Source: Neptunomonas sp. (GTDB lineage Bacteria > Pseudomonadota > Gammaproteobacteria > Pseudomonadales > Balneatricaceae). From it: a DNA stretch of 64,000 bases. Location: NCBI RefSeq assembly GCF_016744175.1, contig NZ_JADGEV010000011.1:51776-115775 (forward strand), in the 5' to 3' direction. The position numbers were made by a program, and so were the translations under genes. The notes under the pieces are model-generated. The model worked only from the letters and a program-made list of their open reading frames with translations. It had not been told where the DNA came from and made no database searches. This document shows positions 55,579-64,000 of this stretch, one piece after another. Position 1 is the stretch's first letter, and every line of letters begins with the position of its first letter.

Positions 55579-58025
55579 TAACCACACTGGCCCTACGACA
55601 ACTAAAAGCACAGTGGAGGCGTCCTGATGGACGTGCTCTGCTTCTGTCGATTTTTTTAATGACGAGTTTGATTACCTTGTTGAGCCTAACGGGTGACCGC
55701 TTAACAAAGAGTTTAACTATCCGTAGCGCAGAGATACTCGGTGCAGATATGGTCATAAGTAGCCACCAGCCACTCGCTTCAGGGTGGGACCAGACAACAC
55801 CTTTTGGTTTGTCTACAACCAAGGTGACACAATTCACCAGCATGGTTGAAGCTCAAGACTCAATGCTTCTTAGTTCAATCCGTGCCGTTGATGCACCTTA
55901 CCCACTACGAGGGGAGATAGTGACCGAACCTCCCCATTCTATGGATGCTCCCAGCAGCGGAACCGTATGGGTAGAACCGAGTGTACTAAGCCGCCTTAAC
56001 ATTAACATTGGTGACTCAGTCAACATCGGTTACAGCTCTTTTTTAGTTGAAAGAACACTCATTAGCAGCCCTGACCGTGGCTCAAACTTTCGCAGTTTCA
56101 ACCCTCATATTATTATGAGTCACGACGACTTGGCTGCAACAAAAGTGCTCGCGCCTGGAAGCAGAGCCCATTACCGGCGTCTTTTCTCCGGCACACCAGA
56201 ACAAATAACAAAAGCAGAGCAGCTCTTTCGAGCAAATTTAAAAGATAAACAACAGTTATACACGGCGCAAGGAGATCAACCAACGAGAGGTAATGCAGCC
56301 AATAATGCTAATCAATATTTAAAACTGAGTGCCTTATTCGCGTTATTACTGGGCTCCTTCTCAATTTATCTCAGCTTACGTCGTTTCAGTGCCGACCAAC
56401 GTAGCCGAACGGCCTTATTAATGAGTTTAGGTCTCTCTCGCATCCAACTGTTTCAGCTTTTTAGTATTCAGCTCTTTTGTGGTTGGTTACTCGCCGCTAT
56501 TCCGGGCGCTCTATTAGGCTTTGGCTTACATAACATGGTGTTATGGAAACTCGCTAGCTTGTTACCACACCCATTACCCGCGCTAAGTATTACATCACTG
56601 ATTAGTAGCCCATTACTAGCAGGAGGGATATTAATGATCGCAGGGCTTGCCACCCTATTACCTCTGGGAAAAACTTCCGTATTATCATTAATACGGCAAG
56701 GGAATGACCGCCCGAGTACGCATAAGCTGCTCTTTTGGCTAACACCCATCACACTGTTTATTATTATTGCTTTTTTCGTTGAGTCTATTTTATTCGCTAG
56801 CCTATTAACGGTTAGCTTACTGCTGTCAGGGTTAATATCAGGACTGTGCGTACAGTACCTCATTCATACGCTGAACCAGCGTCTAAAAAGCACCGTCCGG
56901 CTATTCCCGCTACTCACGTTACGTATCAGACAACAACGCCACTGGCACCGACTGCAGGGCGGCGTACTAACATTACTCCTAACGTTAATGACAGTACTGT
57001 TATTTGCCCGCCAAGACATGCTGAGCGAATGGCAGGGGCAGTTACCTGCAGACACACCGAATCAATTTGTCATTGATATTCAGCCGTGGGAAAAAGAATC
57101 TGTGACTCAGTGGCTTAATGATCACAACGTTTCGTCGACCCTGTACCCTATCATCAGAGGGCGTATTGAATCCTTAAACGGGCAAACCATCGCTCAGGCA
57201 TTTACCAACGAGCAACGCCAACACAACACGTTAAACCGGGAACTTAATTTAACCTGGGGAGATAAAATCCCTGCACACAACACCTTAGAGCAGGGGCAAT
57301 GGAGCAGTGCAGATAATGCTATTTCAATAGAGCAGTCCATGGCAGACGAGTTATCACTTGTATTGGGCGACACATTGGGATTTCGCGTGGGGAGTGATAT
57401 ATTCAGTGGCACTGTTACCAGCATCAGGGGGGTAGAGTGGGCATCATTTCGACCTAACTTTTATGTAATTTTCTCACCTGACGTTATTGACCAGCTTCCA
57501 GCAACTTACATCACTAGTTTTAGAACCAATGCTCAGCAAAAAAATCTCACTTCACAGCTATTGAAAGCATTTCCAACACTGACTTTAATCGACATAGAGC
57601 AGCTATTATTGCAAGCACAAGACCTGATCAACAAACTCAGCGATAGTGCATCACTTATTTTGTTATTAACATTACTTAGTGGATTAATTTTAGTCATTAC
57701 GACTCTGCAACAAGACTTGGTGCAGCGCCGTTTTGAAGTAGCTCTGCTACGTACACTGGGTGCATCAGCGAACCAAGCTCGTCAGTTGGATATGCTTGAA
57801 TATCTATTAATGGGTCTAAGCTGCGGAGTACTCACCTGTATTATGAGTGAGTCATTACTCTTCCTAATTTATACAAACTTATTAAAACTAGAGCCTCAGC
57901 TACATCCACTTCTTTGGATAGCACTGCCCACTCTTGCGACGGTACTATTCTCATTGACAGGACTACTGACTCGCAAAGCCCTATCACTTCCTCAAAGTTA
58001 CCAATTACTAAAAAGCGGAGACTAA
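55575..58025 (+). CDS. ybbP: ABC transporter permease YbbP
   Basis: An 816-residue FtsX/MacB-superfamily permease. Hydrophobic segments are at about 18-38, then groups around 250-290, 300-330, 345-365, 380-430 (two), 465-485, and C-terminal 695-715, 745-770 and 780-800. This is consistent with a 10-helix YbbP with two FtsX cores and two periplasmic domains. LRTLGASANQARQLDMLEYL near the C-terminus is typical of FtsX domains. It overlaps ybbA by 4 bases. Confidence 0.92.
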   Translation: MITTLALRQLKAQWRRPDGRALLLSIFLMTSLITLLSLTGDRLTKSLTIRSAEILGADMVISSHQPLASGWDQTTPFGLSTTKVTQFTSMVEAQDSMLLSSIRAVDAPYPLRGEIVTEPPHSMDAPSSGTVWVEPSVLSRLNINIGDSVNIGYSSFLVERTLISSPDRGSNFRSFNPHIIMSHDDLAATKVLAPGSRAHYRRLFSGTPEQITKAEQLFRANLKDKQQLYTAQGDQPTRGNAANNANQYLKLSALFALLLGSFSIYLSLRRFSADQRSRTALLMSLGLSRIQLFQLFSIQLFCGWLLAAIPGALLGFGLHNMVLWKLASLLPHPLPALSITSLISSPLLAGGILMIAGLATLLPLGKTSVLSLIRQGNDRPSTHKLLFWLTPITLFIIIAFFVESILFASLLTVSLLLSGLISGLCVQYLIHTLNQRLKSTVRLFPLLTLRIRQQRHWHRLQGGVLTLLLTLMTVLLFARQDMLSEWQGQLPADTPNQFVIDIQPWEKESVTQWLNDHNVSSTLYPIIRGRIESLNGQTIAQAFTNEQRQHNTLNRELNLTWGDKIPAHNTLEQGQWSSADNAISIEQSMADELSLVLGDTLGFRVGSDIFSGTVTSIRGVEWASFRPNFYVIFSPDVIDQLPATYITSFRTNAQQKNLTSQLLKAFPTLTLIDIEQLLLQAQDLINKLSDSASLILLLTLLSGLILVITTLQQDLVQRRFEVALLRTLGASANQARQLDMLEYLLMGLSCGVLTCIMSESLLFLIYTNLLKLEPQLHPLLWIALPTLATVLFSLTGLLTRKALSLPQSYQLLKSGD

Positions 58026-58056
58026 AACGCGTTAGTTATTCGCGTTAATGTCGCTT

Positions 58057-60927
58057 TTATAGCCCTAAAACAACACCCGGTTTCAACTTGTCATCTTTCA
58101 AGTTTGGGACCGGAAAACAGGAAAACAGGCGATCCTTAGGAATACCCTTCTCTAACAAAACACCAATGACTTTTTCTCCGCGTTCAGATGCTAATGCCTG
58201 CAATCGCTCCATGACTAACACTTCCAACTCAACAGCGGGTAAAGGCTTAGGTTTGGCTTTATTCTCTTTCTCAAGTATAGGAAGCATATTGAGTCTATCT
58301 GCCTTTACAGCGTTACCACAGATGCTTAAACGCAAACCTTTTCTAGACGCTAGCATCTCTCCTATCTTACTCAAATAATCTCCAGCTTCGGGGGCTGACT
58401 GGCTACTACCCACCTCAAAATTAACGGGCGCTAATGTAATAAATGCACCTGACTTGTTTGCATCAAGGGCCGTACTTGCGAGCGATATGAGTGCCCCATA
58501 GGGTTGTAGAGATTTCGTCAAGAAGCTAAACGCAGCCTTTTTCAGACCTTTTTTTGCTAATCGGTTAATAATACTTTGATAACCGAATTGCGGATCGTCG
58601 AGAGAACCTTCAACAGGTAAATCCAATTTAATATTATCTTCGCTATCCTGAAGAATAGAGATAGCCATGCTTAAAGGCATGCTCAGTACTTTATTAAAGT
58701 CATCTGTTGCCTCTGTCTGGGCTGCCTCTACTTCCAAACGATTCAGCTTAACGCTGTTTTTACCTGTCAGTACGCCTTTCTTTAAAGTACCACTGCTATT
58801 AAGATCCAGTTGACCACTCTGCAGGAAGTACCCTATATATTCTCCCGCGTATGGACTGACAACGGGCAATTCAGCATTTTTCAGATTGATTTTCCAGTCA
58901 CCGTTTTTCGTACCGCCCAATAAATTCATCTTGCCTGAAGCCGTTAAGATAGCATGCTTATTAATAGCAGCTTTCAAGCTAAACGGGCTCAATTCACCTT
59001 TACCCGTATCAACCTTTGCAATGCTGAGTTGTTTAATATCAACTGTCGACTTGAATGTAGGTTTAACGCTGTAATCTTCAATATAAAAGCGGTTATTACC
59101 GAGTAATTGCAATCTTCCTATTCGAGAGGTGAACTCGCCAGCTTTGTCATTTGCTGTTTTGCTACTCGTCGCCTGATCTGCACTACTATCACTTAATGTA
59201 GCCAACGCACTTGTCAGTGACTCAATTTCTTTAATAGCTTGTTTTTTAGTAACCGATATATGTGTTGTTGAATTTTTCAGCTGAACATCATTTACCACCA
59301 AACGTATCGCATCAGTTAATAGCACTCCTTTGAGTAGCACTTCATCAATAGTGCTCATGGGTTTCTGACCCTGCTCAACGTTTGCTTTCAGGCCAGATAA
59401 TGTCACTCGGTCTGTACTGATCTTCTTAGAGGAATAAAACGCATTGCTCACGCTAAGGTTGTCTAAAGCTAGCAACTGTAGAGGTTTTTTAATGGTGGCT
59501 ACATTAAGAGAAGAACCTTTAAATTCAATTTTATCTAGAAGTGGCTCTGTTACCTGCATATCCTTAATGCTTGCAGATAAGTCAGCAGATGCTAAATCGA
59601 TAGCGAGACTACCACCTTGTATTAACTTCAACTTTTGCAACACGATCTCTGGAACAGCTGAGACTCCACCAATGTCACTGCCTTGCCAATGAACATCCAA
59701 GGGTGATACCAAGGATAACTGATCAGCGGCTAAGTCAATCTCCGGGTTTTTCACATTTAAAGCGGCAATACGAAAGTCAACCTGTGTATTAATACTCTTA
59801 GGTAGGCCTTTATCAAATTGAACACTTAATGGCCCTGTCTGCACCAACGATAAAGCCTCAACACTCAAGCCAGGCTGCTGCAGCTTTAGGTCTGCTACTT
59901 CTATGTTTTGTGGTCCTTTTAGCGTACTAAGGAGTTTATCTGCAAATAATAAATCGATACCTCCTTTCCAGTTTAGCTGTGAGAACTGCAGCGTCAGCTC
60001 TTTTCCTTGCTCAACCAGTATCGCTGCATTTTTCAATGCGCCTTCCAGTGCTACTTTTTGTAAATCGCCTTCAGCCAATGCGACCGAGCCTTTTCCCGCC
60101 CACGCCAAGCGCTTATCAGTAATATGGAGCTGTTCATCTTGCCATGCAAAATCATCTAGACTAAAGCTACCAGAATGAGACAACGTCCCTGTTCCACCTG
60201 TGAGATCAAGTGCAAGTTCAAGATTAGTTGTTAAAACGCCACGCAGTTGCGGCACCCACGCTTTTGCAACGCTCTGCAAGGGAAACTTATCCAGTATTAT
60301 TTTAATGGTAGAGGTCTTCTTATCTGGCAGTGGTACTGCATCAGTTTTCACTTTAATCTGGGAACCGTTCAACATGCCATCTATCGATAATTGAGTAGAT
60401 GCGCGCTCATCCCACTGATAAAGCGCACTTAATCCGGCATTATCAATGACTAACTTCTGCTTTTGATGTTTCGGTATATCTAGCGACCAGCTAATCTGCT
60501 TCAAATTGACATTAGCAATACCAAACTTCCACTCTGTAGGCGGGCCCTTGGGCTCTTCTACTTTTTCACCAGATTCAAATTGAGAAAGGTTTACCGGCCC
60601 TAACCAAAGTGAACCCTCTTGCTGATGTAACCCACTAGCAACATCAGAGATCAGCACTTCATTTACTAAGATCTGTTTTTCCAATAAAGACGGGTAATCC
60701 ACTGAAATCTTTAAATGGCCTACATTAATAGGCGGCATACCTGCAGACTCAGCCTTCAGTTGTAATAACTCGACTCCACCGCTAAACCAGTGAACGGTAA
60801 CTTTCTCAAATGAGGCATTTTCTACACCTTGGTCTTTAAGCCAAATAACAACTTGGTCACGAATCAAATACGGAACTGAGTACAACCCCATTGATATCAA
60901 CGCTACAACAAATAAAATAACTCGCAT
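58057..60927 (-). CDS. DUF748 / AsmA-like envelope protein
   Basis: A 956-residue protein with one N-terminal membrane helix and a long beta-rich region typical of DUF748 and AsmA-type lipid-transfer proteins. The last 130 residues resemble an OmpA-like fold: PVNFEVGSSQSAPEAGDYLS followed by GLRLSICGNAV. I chose the ATG at 60925-60927, with GGGG upstream; the TTG at 60939 is less likely. It is convergent with ybbP. DUF748 proteins span the periplasm and are thought to move or support lipids at the outer membrane; this role is inferred. Confidence 0.85.
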   Translation of the reverse strand: MRVILFVVALISMGLYSVPYLIRDQVVIWLKDQGVENASFEKVTVHWFSGGVELLQLKAESAGMPPINVGHLKISVDYPSLLEKQILVNEVLISDVASGLHQQEGSLWLGPVNLSQFESGEKVEEPKGPPTEWKFGIANVNLKQISWSLDIPKHQKQKLVIDNAGLSALYQWDERASTQLSIDGMLNGSQIKVKTDAVPLPDKKTSTIKIILDKFPLQSVAKAWVPQLRGVLTTNLELALDLTGGTGTLSHSGSFSLDDFAWQDEQLHITDKRLAWAGKGSVALAEGDLQKVALEGALKNAAILVEQGKELTLQFSQLNWKGGIDLLFADKLLSTLKGPQNIEVADLKLQQPGLSVEALSLVQTGPLSVQFDKGLPKSINTQVDFRIAALNVKNPEIDLAADQLSLVSPLDVHWQGSDIGGVSAVPEIVLQKLKLIQGGSLAIDLASADLSASIKDMQVTEPLLDKIEFKGSSLNVATIKKPLQLLALDNLSVSNAFYSSKKISTDRVTLSGLKANVEQGQKPMSTIDEVLLKGVLLTDAIRLVVNDVQLKNSTTHISVTKKQAIKEIESLTSALATLSDSSADQATSSKTANDKAGEFTSRIGRLQLLGNNRFYIEDYSVKPTFKSTVDIKQLSIAKVDTGKGELSPFSLKAAINKHAILTASGKMNLLGGTKNGDWKINLKNAELPVVSPYAGEYIGYFLQSGQLDLNSSGTLKKGVLTGKNSVKLNRLEVEAAQTEATDDFNKVLSMPLSMAISILQDSEDNIKLDLPVEGSLDDPQFGYQSIINRLAKKGLKKAAFSFLTKSLQPYGALISLASTALDANKSGAFITLAPVNFEVGSSQSAPEAGDYLSKIGEMLASRKGLRLSICGNAVKADRLNMLPILEKENKAKPKPLPAVELEVLVMERLQALASERGEKVIGVLLEKGIPKDRLFSCFPVPNLKDDKLKPGVVLGL

Positions 60928-61375
60928 TCGTGACCCCAATACATTTAAAAAAGTAACATGCGCTACACTGACCTGATACTCACAAAAAGGCAGAACTGTT
61001 GCAAAAACCTTACACTGCTTTTCCTGATTACAGGCTGAACTCGTAGATTAAAACTTACTCAGCGCTTGTTTTAACCACGGCTTCAACTTACACCCAACGA
61101 CAACGCCTGCACGCGCAAAGAATTGATTACCAAAACGATTCATACTTATAGCATGACGAAACCTCATAAAAAATACCGTTATAGGTAATGGGAACTGTAA
61201 GCAAAGCCGATTACCCGCGCTAAAGTATCATTACATATTAAATGGTTATTCCAAAATACCATTACAAACATAACGGTTATTCCAAAAGGCTATAAAAATA
61301 AAACAATTCCTGCTAAAATCTGGCCGGCAAAAATACAGATCAATGCCATTTTTTTAATTTTTTAGGGTGAATTTC
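60928..61375. other. Gene-poor leader region before the 41-codon microprotein
   Basis: A 448-base region with no clear gene. It contains two copies of a 13-base direct repeat near its right end and a doubtful 39-codon minus-strand frame (61048-61167) without a good RBS. The repeats suggest a regulatory region for the small gene at 61376. Confidence 0.55.
61244..61287. repeat. Direct repeat upstream of a microprotein gene
   Basis: GGTTATTCCAAAA occurs at 61244-61256 and again at 61275-61287, 31 bases apart (close to three helical turns). Related pieces (ACCGTTATAGGTAAT at about 61173-61187 and ACCATTACAAACATAACGG between the repeats) add to the pattern. This is the kind of spacing seen for regulator-binding sites. 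Confidence 0.6.
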
Positions 61376-61501
61376 ATGGATCATCATGATGAGGGTTTTC
61401 GCGACTCTTCCAGCTATGGCTGGATTGTTATTAACTTAGTCGCGATGATATGGGTAACCATGCCTGTTAGCATTGCGCTGATGCAAATAGTGCAAAGGTA
61501 A
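61376..61501 (+). CDS. 41-residue single-helix membrane microprotein
   Basis: A short frame from ATG 61376 to TAA 61499-61501. The product starts MDHHDEGFRDSSSYGWIVIN and continues as a hydrophobic helix with one Lys-free segment, about residues 15-37 (LVAMIWVTMPVSIALM), ending IVQR. AGGGTGA lies 5-6 bases before the ATG, a good RBS, and an intrinsic terminator follows 25 bases after the stop. It is not a shadow of a longer gene. The acidic His-rich N-terminus and basic C-terminus suggest a fixed orientation. I do not recognise the family; function unknown. Confidence 0.75.
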   Translation: MDHHDEGFRDSSSYGWIVINLVAMIWVTMPVSIALMQIVQR

Positions 61502-61525
61502 GTATCAGCTTAAAATACTGATATA

Positions 61526-61555
61526 AAAATGCCGCTTATCTAAGCGGCATTTTTA
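61526..61555. terminator. Bidirectional terminator between the microprotein gene and rpiA
   Basis: AATGCCGCTT (about 61528-61537) and AAGCGGCATT (61542-61551) form a 10-pair stem with a 4-base loop and A5/T5 tracts at its sides. It can end the microprotein transcript on plus and rpiA on minus. Confidence 0.92.
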
Positions 61556-61583
61556 ATAATGAGCACATCCAATACTATTCCTG

Positions 61584-62270
61584 CTACAACTCCAGCTCTT
61601 TATTTTTGATTGTTTGTACACCGTCAGGCGACCCCATCAAAATCACATCAGCACCGCGCTGAGCAAACAAGCCATTGGTAACAACACCCACGATATTATT
61701 TAAGGTAGCTTCTAAGCCTTTAGGATCAACGACCGAAAGATCATGCACATCAAGAATTTCGTTACCGTTATCTGTAACAAAACCACTGCGATAAACCGGC
61801 ATGCCATCCAGCTTGACCAACTCACGAGCCACGTATGAGCGCGCCATGGGAATCACTTCAACAGGTAACGGAAAATCACCCATCACATCCGCCTGTTTGC
61901 TTGAATCAACAATGCAGACAAACTCTTTTGCGACAGCGGCTACAATTTTTTCTCGCGTTAATGCACCACCACCACCTTTGACCACGTTTAAACGAGGGTC
62001 AAATTCATCAGCACCATCAACATAAACTTCCAGCTCGTTGATCGCATTCAAATCAAACACGGTTATGCCATGGCTCTTTAGACGCTCAGCTGTTGCTTCA
62101 GAACTAGCAACAGCACCATCAAACATATGCTTTACTTTAGCCAGTTCATCGATGAAAAAGTTCGCGGTAGAACCGGTGCCTACGCCAACAATTGTTTCTC
62201 GCCCTAAACGAGGACGAATATATTCAACAGCAGCCTGAGCAACGGCTAACTTCATTTCATCTTGTGTCAT
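61584..62270 (-). CDS. rpiA: Ribose-5-phosphate isomerase A
   Basis: RpiA interconverts ribose-5-phosphate and ribulose-5-phosphate in the pentose phosphate pathway. The 228-residue protein has [17 protein letters not shown] (phosphate loop), [20 protein letters not shown] (catalytic Asp and Lys) and the Glu-containing LTREKIVA. The ATG at 62268-62270 (MTQDEMKLA) matches E. coli MTQDELKKA and has GGAG upstream. It diverges from ilvA with 167 bases between the starts, as in Pseudomonas. Confidence 0.97.
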   Translation of the reverse strand: MTQDEMKLAVAQAAVEYIRPRLGRETIVGVGTGSTANFFIDELAKVKHMFDGAVASSEATAERLKSHGITVFDLNAINELEVYVDGADEFDPRLNVVKGGGGALTREKIVAAVAKEFVCIVDSSKQADVMGDFPLPVEVIPMARSYVARELVKLDGMPVYRSGFVTDNGNEILDVHDLSVVDPKGLEATLNNIVGVVTNGLFAQRGADVILMGSPDGVQTIKNKELEL

Positions 62271-62437
62271 GCTACTCCACATCTCAATTAGTGACTAATT
62301 GCACAAATTATACGCAGCATTGACGCTCTCTTATAGACGAAATGCGTTACAACTTGTAGGATTTCTGCCTCTTCTTGTTAAATCATTCAAGATTGATTGA
62401 TAAACAAGCCACTCGCTCTATTGATCGTACCCTTATT

Positions 62438-63955
62438 ATGGCTCACCGATACATAAAAAAAATTCTCGAAGCTCGTGTTTATGACGTTGCTGTCGAAACG
62501 CCTCTGGATGAAGCCAGAGGCCTGTCTGAACGCCTTAGCAACCGTGTCTTACTAAAACGAGAAGACCTGCAACCGGTGTTTTCTTTTAAAATTCGCGGCG
62601 CTTATAACAAGATGAGACAGCTGTCGGAGAAAGAGCGAGCCTGTGGCGTTATTGCAGCATCAGCAGGAAACCATGCACAAGGGCTAGCAATGGCAGCAAA
62701 ACACTTAGGTGTTAAAGCCACTATTGTTATGCCAAAAACGACGCCGGAACTAAAGGTGAATAACGTTCGCCGTTTAGGTGGCAAAGTAATCCTACATGGT
62801 GATGCTTTTGATGAAGCGTCAGCACACGCACAAAAGCTAGTGGCAGAAAAAGGGATGACTTATGTACACCCTTTTGATGACCCGGATGTCATCGCTGGAC
62901 AGGGCACGGTCGCGATGGAAATGCTCCGCCAAGAGTCTGGGCCTATCGATGCTATTTTTGTACCTGTCGGTGGGGGTGGTCTAATTGCCGGTATCGCGGC
63001 TTATGTGAAATACTTGCGCCCCGAAACCAAAATCATTGGCGTCGAATCCGAAGATTCCGCCTGCCTTGCAGCCGCTATGAAAGCATCTCGACGCGTAACC
63101 TTGTCACAAGTAGGGATTTTTGCTGATGGTGTGGCCGTTGCTCAAATTGGTAAAAATACCTTTGAGATCTGCCGTGAATATGTCGATGAAGTGATCACCG
63201 TTACAACCGATGAAATCTGTGCAGCCATTAAAGATATTTATGACGACACACGCTCAATCTGCGAACCCGCAGGTGCATTGGGCGTTGCCGGGCTGAAGAA
63301 GTATGTCAATCGTGAGCAATGTAAAGACAAGACGCTGATTGCCATTGACTCAGGTGCCAACATTAACTTTGACCGTCTACGTCATGTCGCAGAACGCTCT
63401 GAACTGGGCGAGAAGCGCGAAGCTATCATTGCCGCTAAAATTCCAGAAAAACCTGGCAGTTTCAAAAAATTCTGTACAGCACTAGGTAAGCGCAATATTA
63501 CAGAGTTTAACTACCGATACAGTGATGATACACAGGCGGTTGTATTTGCAGGCGTACAGATTCAAGCAAATAACGATGGAAAAGAAGAGCTATTAACAGA
63601 GCTTCGTGAGCATATCGAAGAGGTTGTAGACCTTACAGATGATGAGGCAGCCAAACTACATGTACGCTACATGGTAGGTGGGCATGCTCCGGAGTCAGTT
63701 ACAAACGAGATCGTTTACCGATTTGAATTTCCTGAACGCCCGGGTGCACTAATGAAGTTTCTCAGTACGCTAGGTGGTCGTTGGAATATTTCCATGTTCC
63801 ACTACCGTAACCATGGCTCCGCTTATGGCCGTGTGTTGGTCGGCATGCAAGTACCTAAAGCAGAACGCCCACAGGTAAAAGAGTTCTTGAACGAGATTGG
63901 ATATAACTTCTGGGAAGAAACCAACAACCCAGCTTACAAGTTGTTTTTAGGCTAA
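62438..63955 (+). CDS. ilvA: Threonine ammonia-lyase (biosynthetic)
   Basis: IlvA deaminates threonine to 2-oxobutanoate, the first step of isoleucine synthesis. The 505-residue protein has the PLP lysine in PVFSFKIRGAYNKM (about residue 55), the phosphate-binding loop VPVGGGGLIAGIA, and two C-terminal ACT-like regulatory domains (PEKPGSFKKFCTAL and FPERPGALMKFLSTL), so allosteric inhibition by isoleucine is expected. The ATG at 62438 aligns with the Pseudomonas protein; a TTG at 62375 is a longer frame start with no RBS. It is divergent from rpiA. Confidence 0.97.
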   Translation: MAHRYIKKILEARVYDVAVETPLDEARGLSERLSNRVLLKREDLQPVFSFKIRGAYNKMRQLSEKERACGVIAASAGNHAQGLAMAAKHLGVKATIVMPKTTPELKVNNVRRLGGKVILHGDAFDEASAHAQKLVAEKGMTYVHPFDDPDVIAGQGTVAMEMLRQESGPIDAIFVPVGGGGLIAGIAAYVKYLRPETKIIGVESEDSACLAAAMKASRRVTLSQVGIFADGVAVAQIGKNTFEICREYVDEVITVTTDEICAAIKDIYDDTRSICEPAGALGVAGLKKYVNREQCKDKTLIAIDSGANINFDRLRHVAERSELGEKREAIIAAKIPEKPGSFKKFCTALGKRNITEFNYRYSDDTQAVVFAGVQIQANNDGKEELLTELREHIEEVVDLTDDEAAKLHVRYMVGGHAPESVTNEIVYRFEFPERPGALMKFLSTLGGRWNISMFHYRNHGSAYGRVLVGMQVPKAERPQVKEFLNEIGYNFWEETNNPAYKLFLG

Positions 63956-64000
63956 TTCTTTAAGGCTATTCTCTCAACAATACAAAAAACCGCTCTTAAT

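Noticed and set aside
58026..58046. AACGCG/CGCGTT hairpin between ybbP and the DUF748 gene as a terminator
   Set aside because: The stem has only 6 pairs and no T tract follows.

Overview
The window is about 44% GC by eye, gene-dense chromosomal DNA from a marine-type gammaproteobacterium. Gene order and protein details point to the Oceanospirillales or a close relative. Evidence includes the tRNA-Thr/Tyr/Gly/Thr-tuf, tRNA-Trp, secE-nusG-rplK block; a Pseudomonas-like block (lgt, thyA, folA, ptsP, rppH, and rpiA/ilvA at the far end); the ygfB-pepP-ubiH-ubiI-gcvTH block with divergent zapA-6S RNA-fau; the argH/hemCDXY block; and an EF-Tu of 407 residues with an insertion after the NKAD motif that I associate with marine Oceanospirillales. 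The species cannot be named from this sequence. I see no insertion sequence, prophage, CRISPR array, integrase or toxin-antitoxin system.

Layout. 1-3.1 kb (minus): rplK (partial), nusG, secE, tRNA-Trp, tuf and four tRNAs, with two well-formed promoters. 3.1-9.2 kb (minus): a SPOR-like protein, coaX, birA, folA, a hotdog-fold protein, thyA, lgt and a TSUP permease; these cover CoA, biotin, folate/dTMP and lipoprotein maturation. 9.2-14.1 kb: NRDE protein, ptsP, rppH, a HAD phosphatase and a CBS protein. 14.2-18.2 kb: a two-gene signalling unit, a LysM/FecR protein translationally coupled to a CHASE2-degenerate GGDEF-EAL protein. 18.4-20.7 kb: aldo/keto reductase and rlmI. 20.7-28.5 kb: gcvT-gcvH (no gcvP), ubiI, ubiH, pepP, ygfB; then on plus a TIGR02449 coiled coil, zapA, 6S RNA and fau. 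28.5-33.2 kb: a 44-codon membrane microprotein, AEC transporter, GcvR-like ACT protein, diguanylate cyclase and argH. 33.4-37.8 kb (plus): hemC-hemD-hemX-hemY. 37.8-43.0 kb (minus): DUF302 protein, ferredoxin-reductase, ubiD, rho and trxA, with terminators. 43.2-49.5 kb: ppx, pckA, hslO, hslR, yrfG, nudE and a small Cys-rich membrane protein. 49.7-54.1 kb: sodB, then a small accessory group (NTF2-like, LysR, ACT, FAH, DUF2799, DUF805). 54.2-64 kb: tesA diverging from ybbA-ybbP with overlapping start codons, a large DUF748/AsmA-like protein, a 41-codon membrane microprotein with its own RBS and terminator, rpiA and ilvA.

Most of the window is conserved core metabolism. Candidates for something less described are the two microproteins (28759-28893 and 61376-61501), the FecR/LysM plus CHASE2/EAL pair, and the CATG in which the tesA and ybbA start codons overlap. 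None of these is shown here to be a new system. They are the places where sequence structure exceeds what the known families explain. Several start codons were moved inward from the longest open frame because of ribosome-binding sites, family length or overlap with an RNA gene; these are noted entry by entry.
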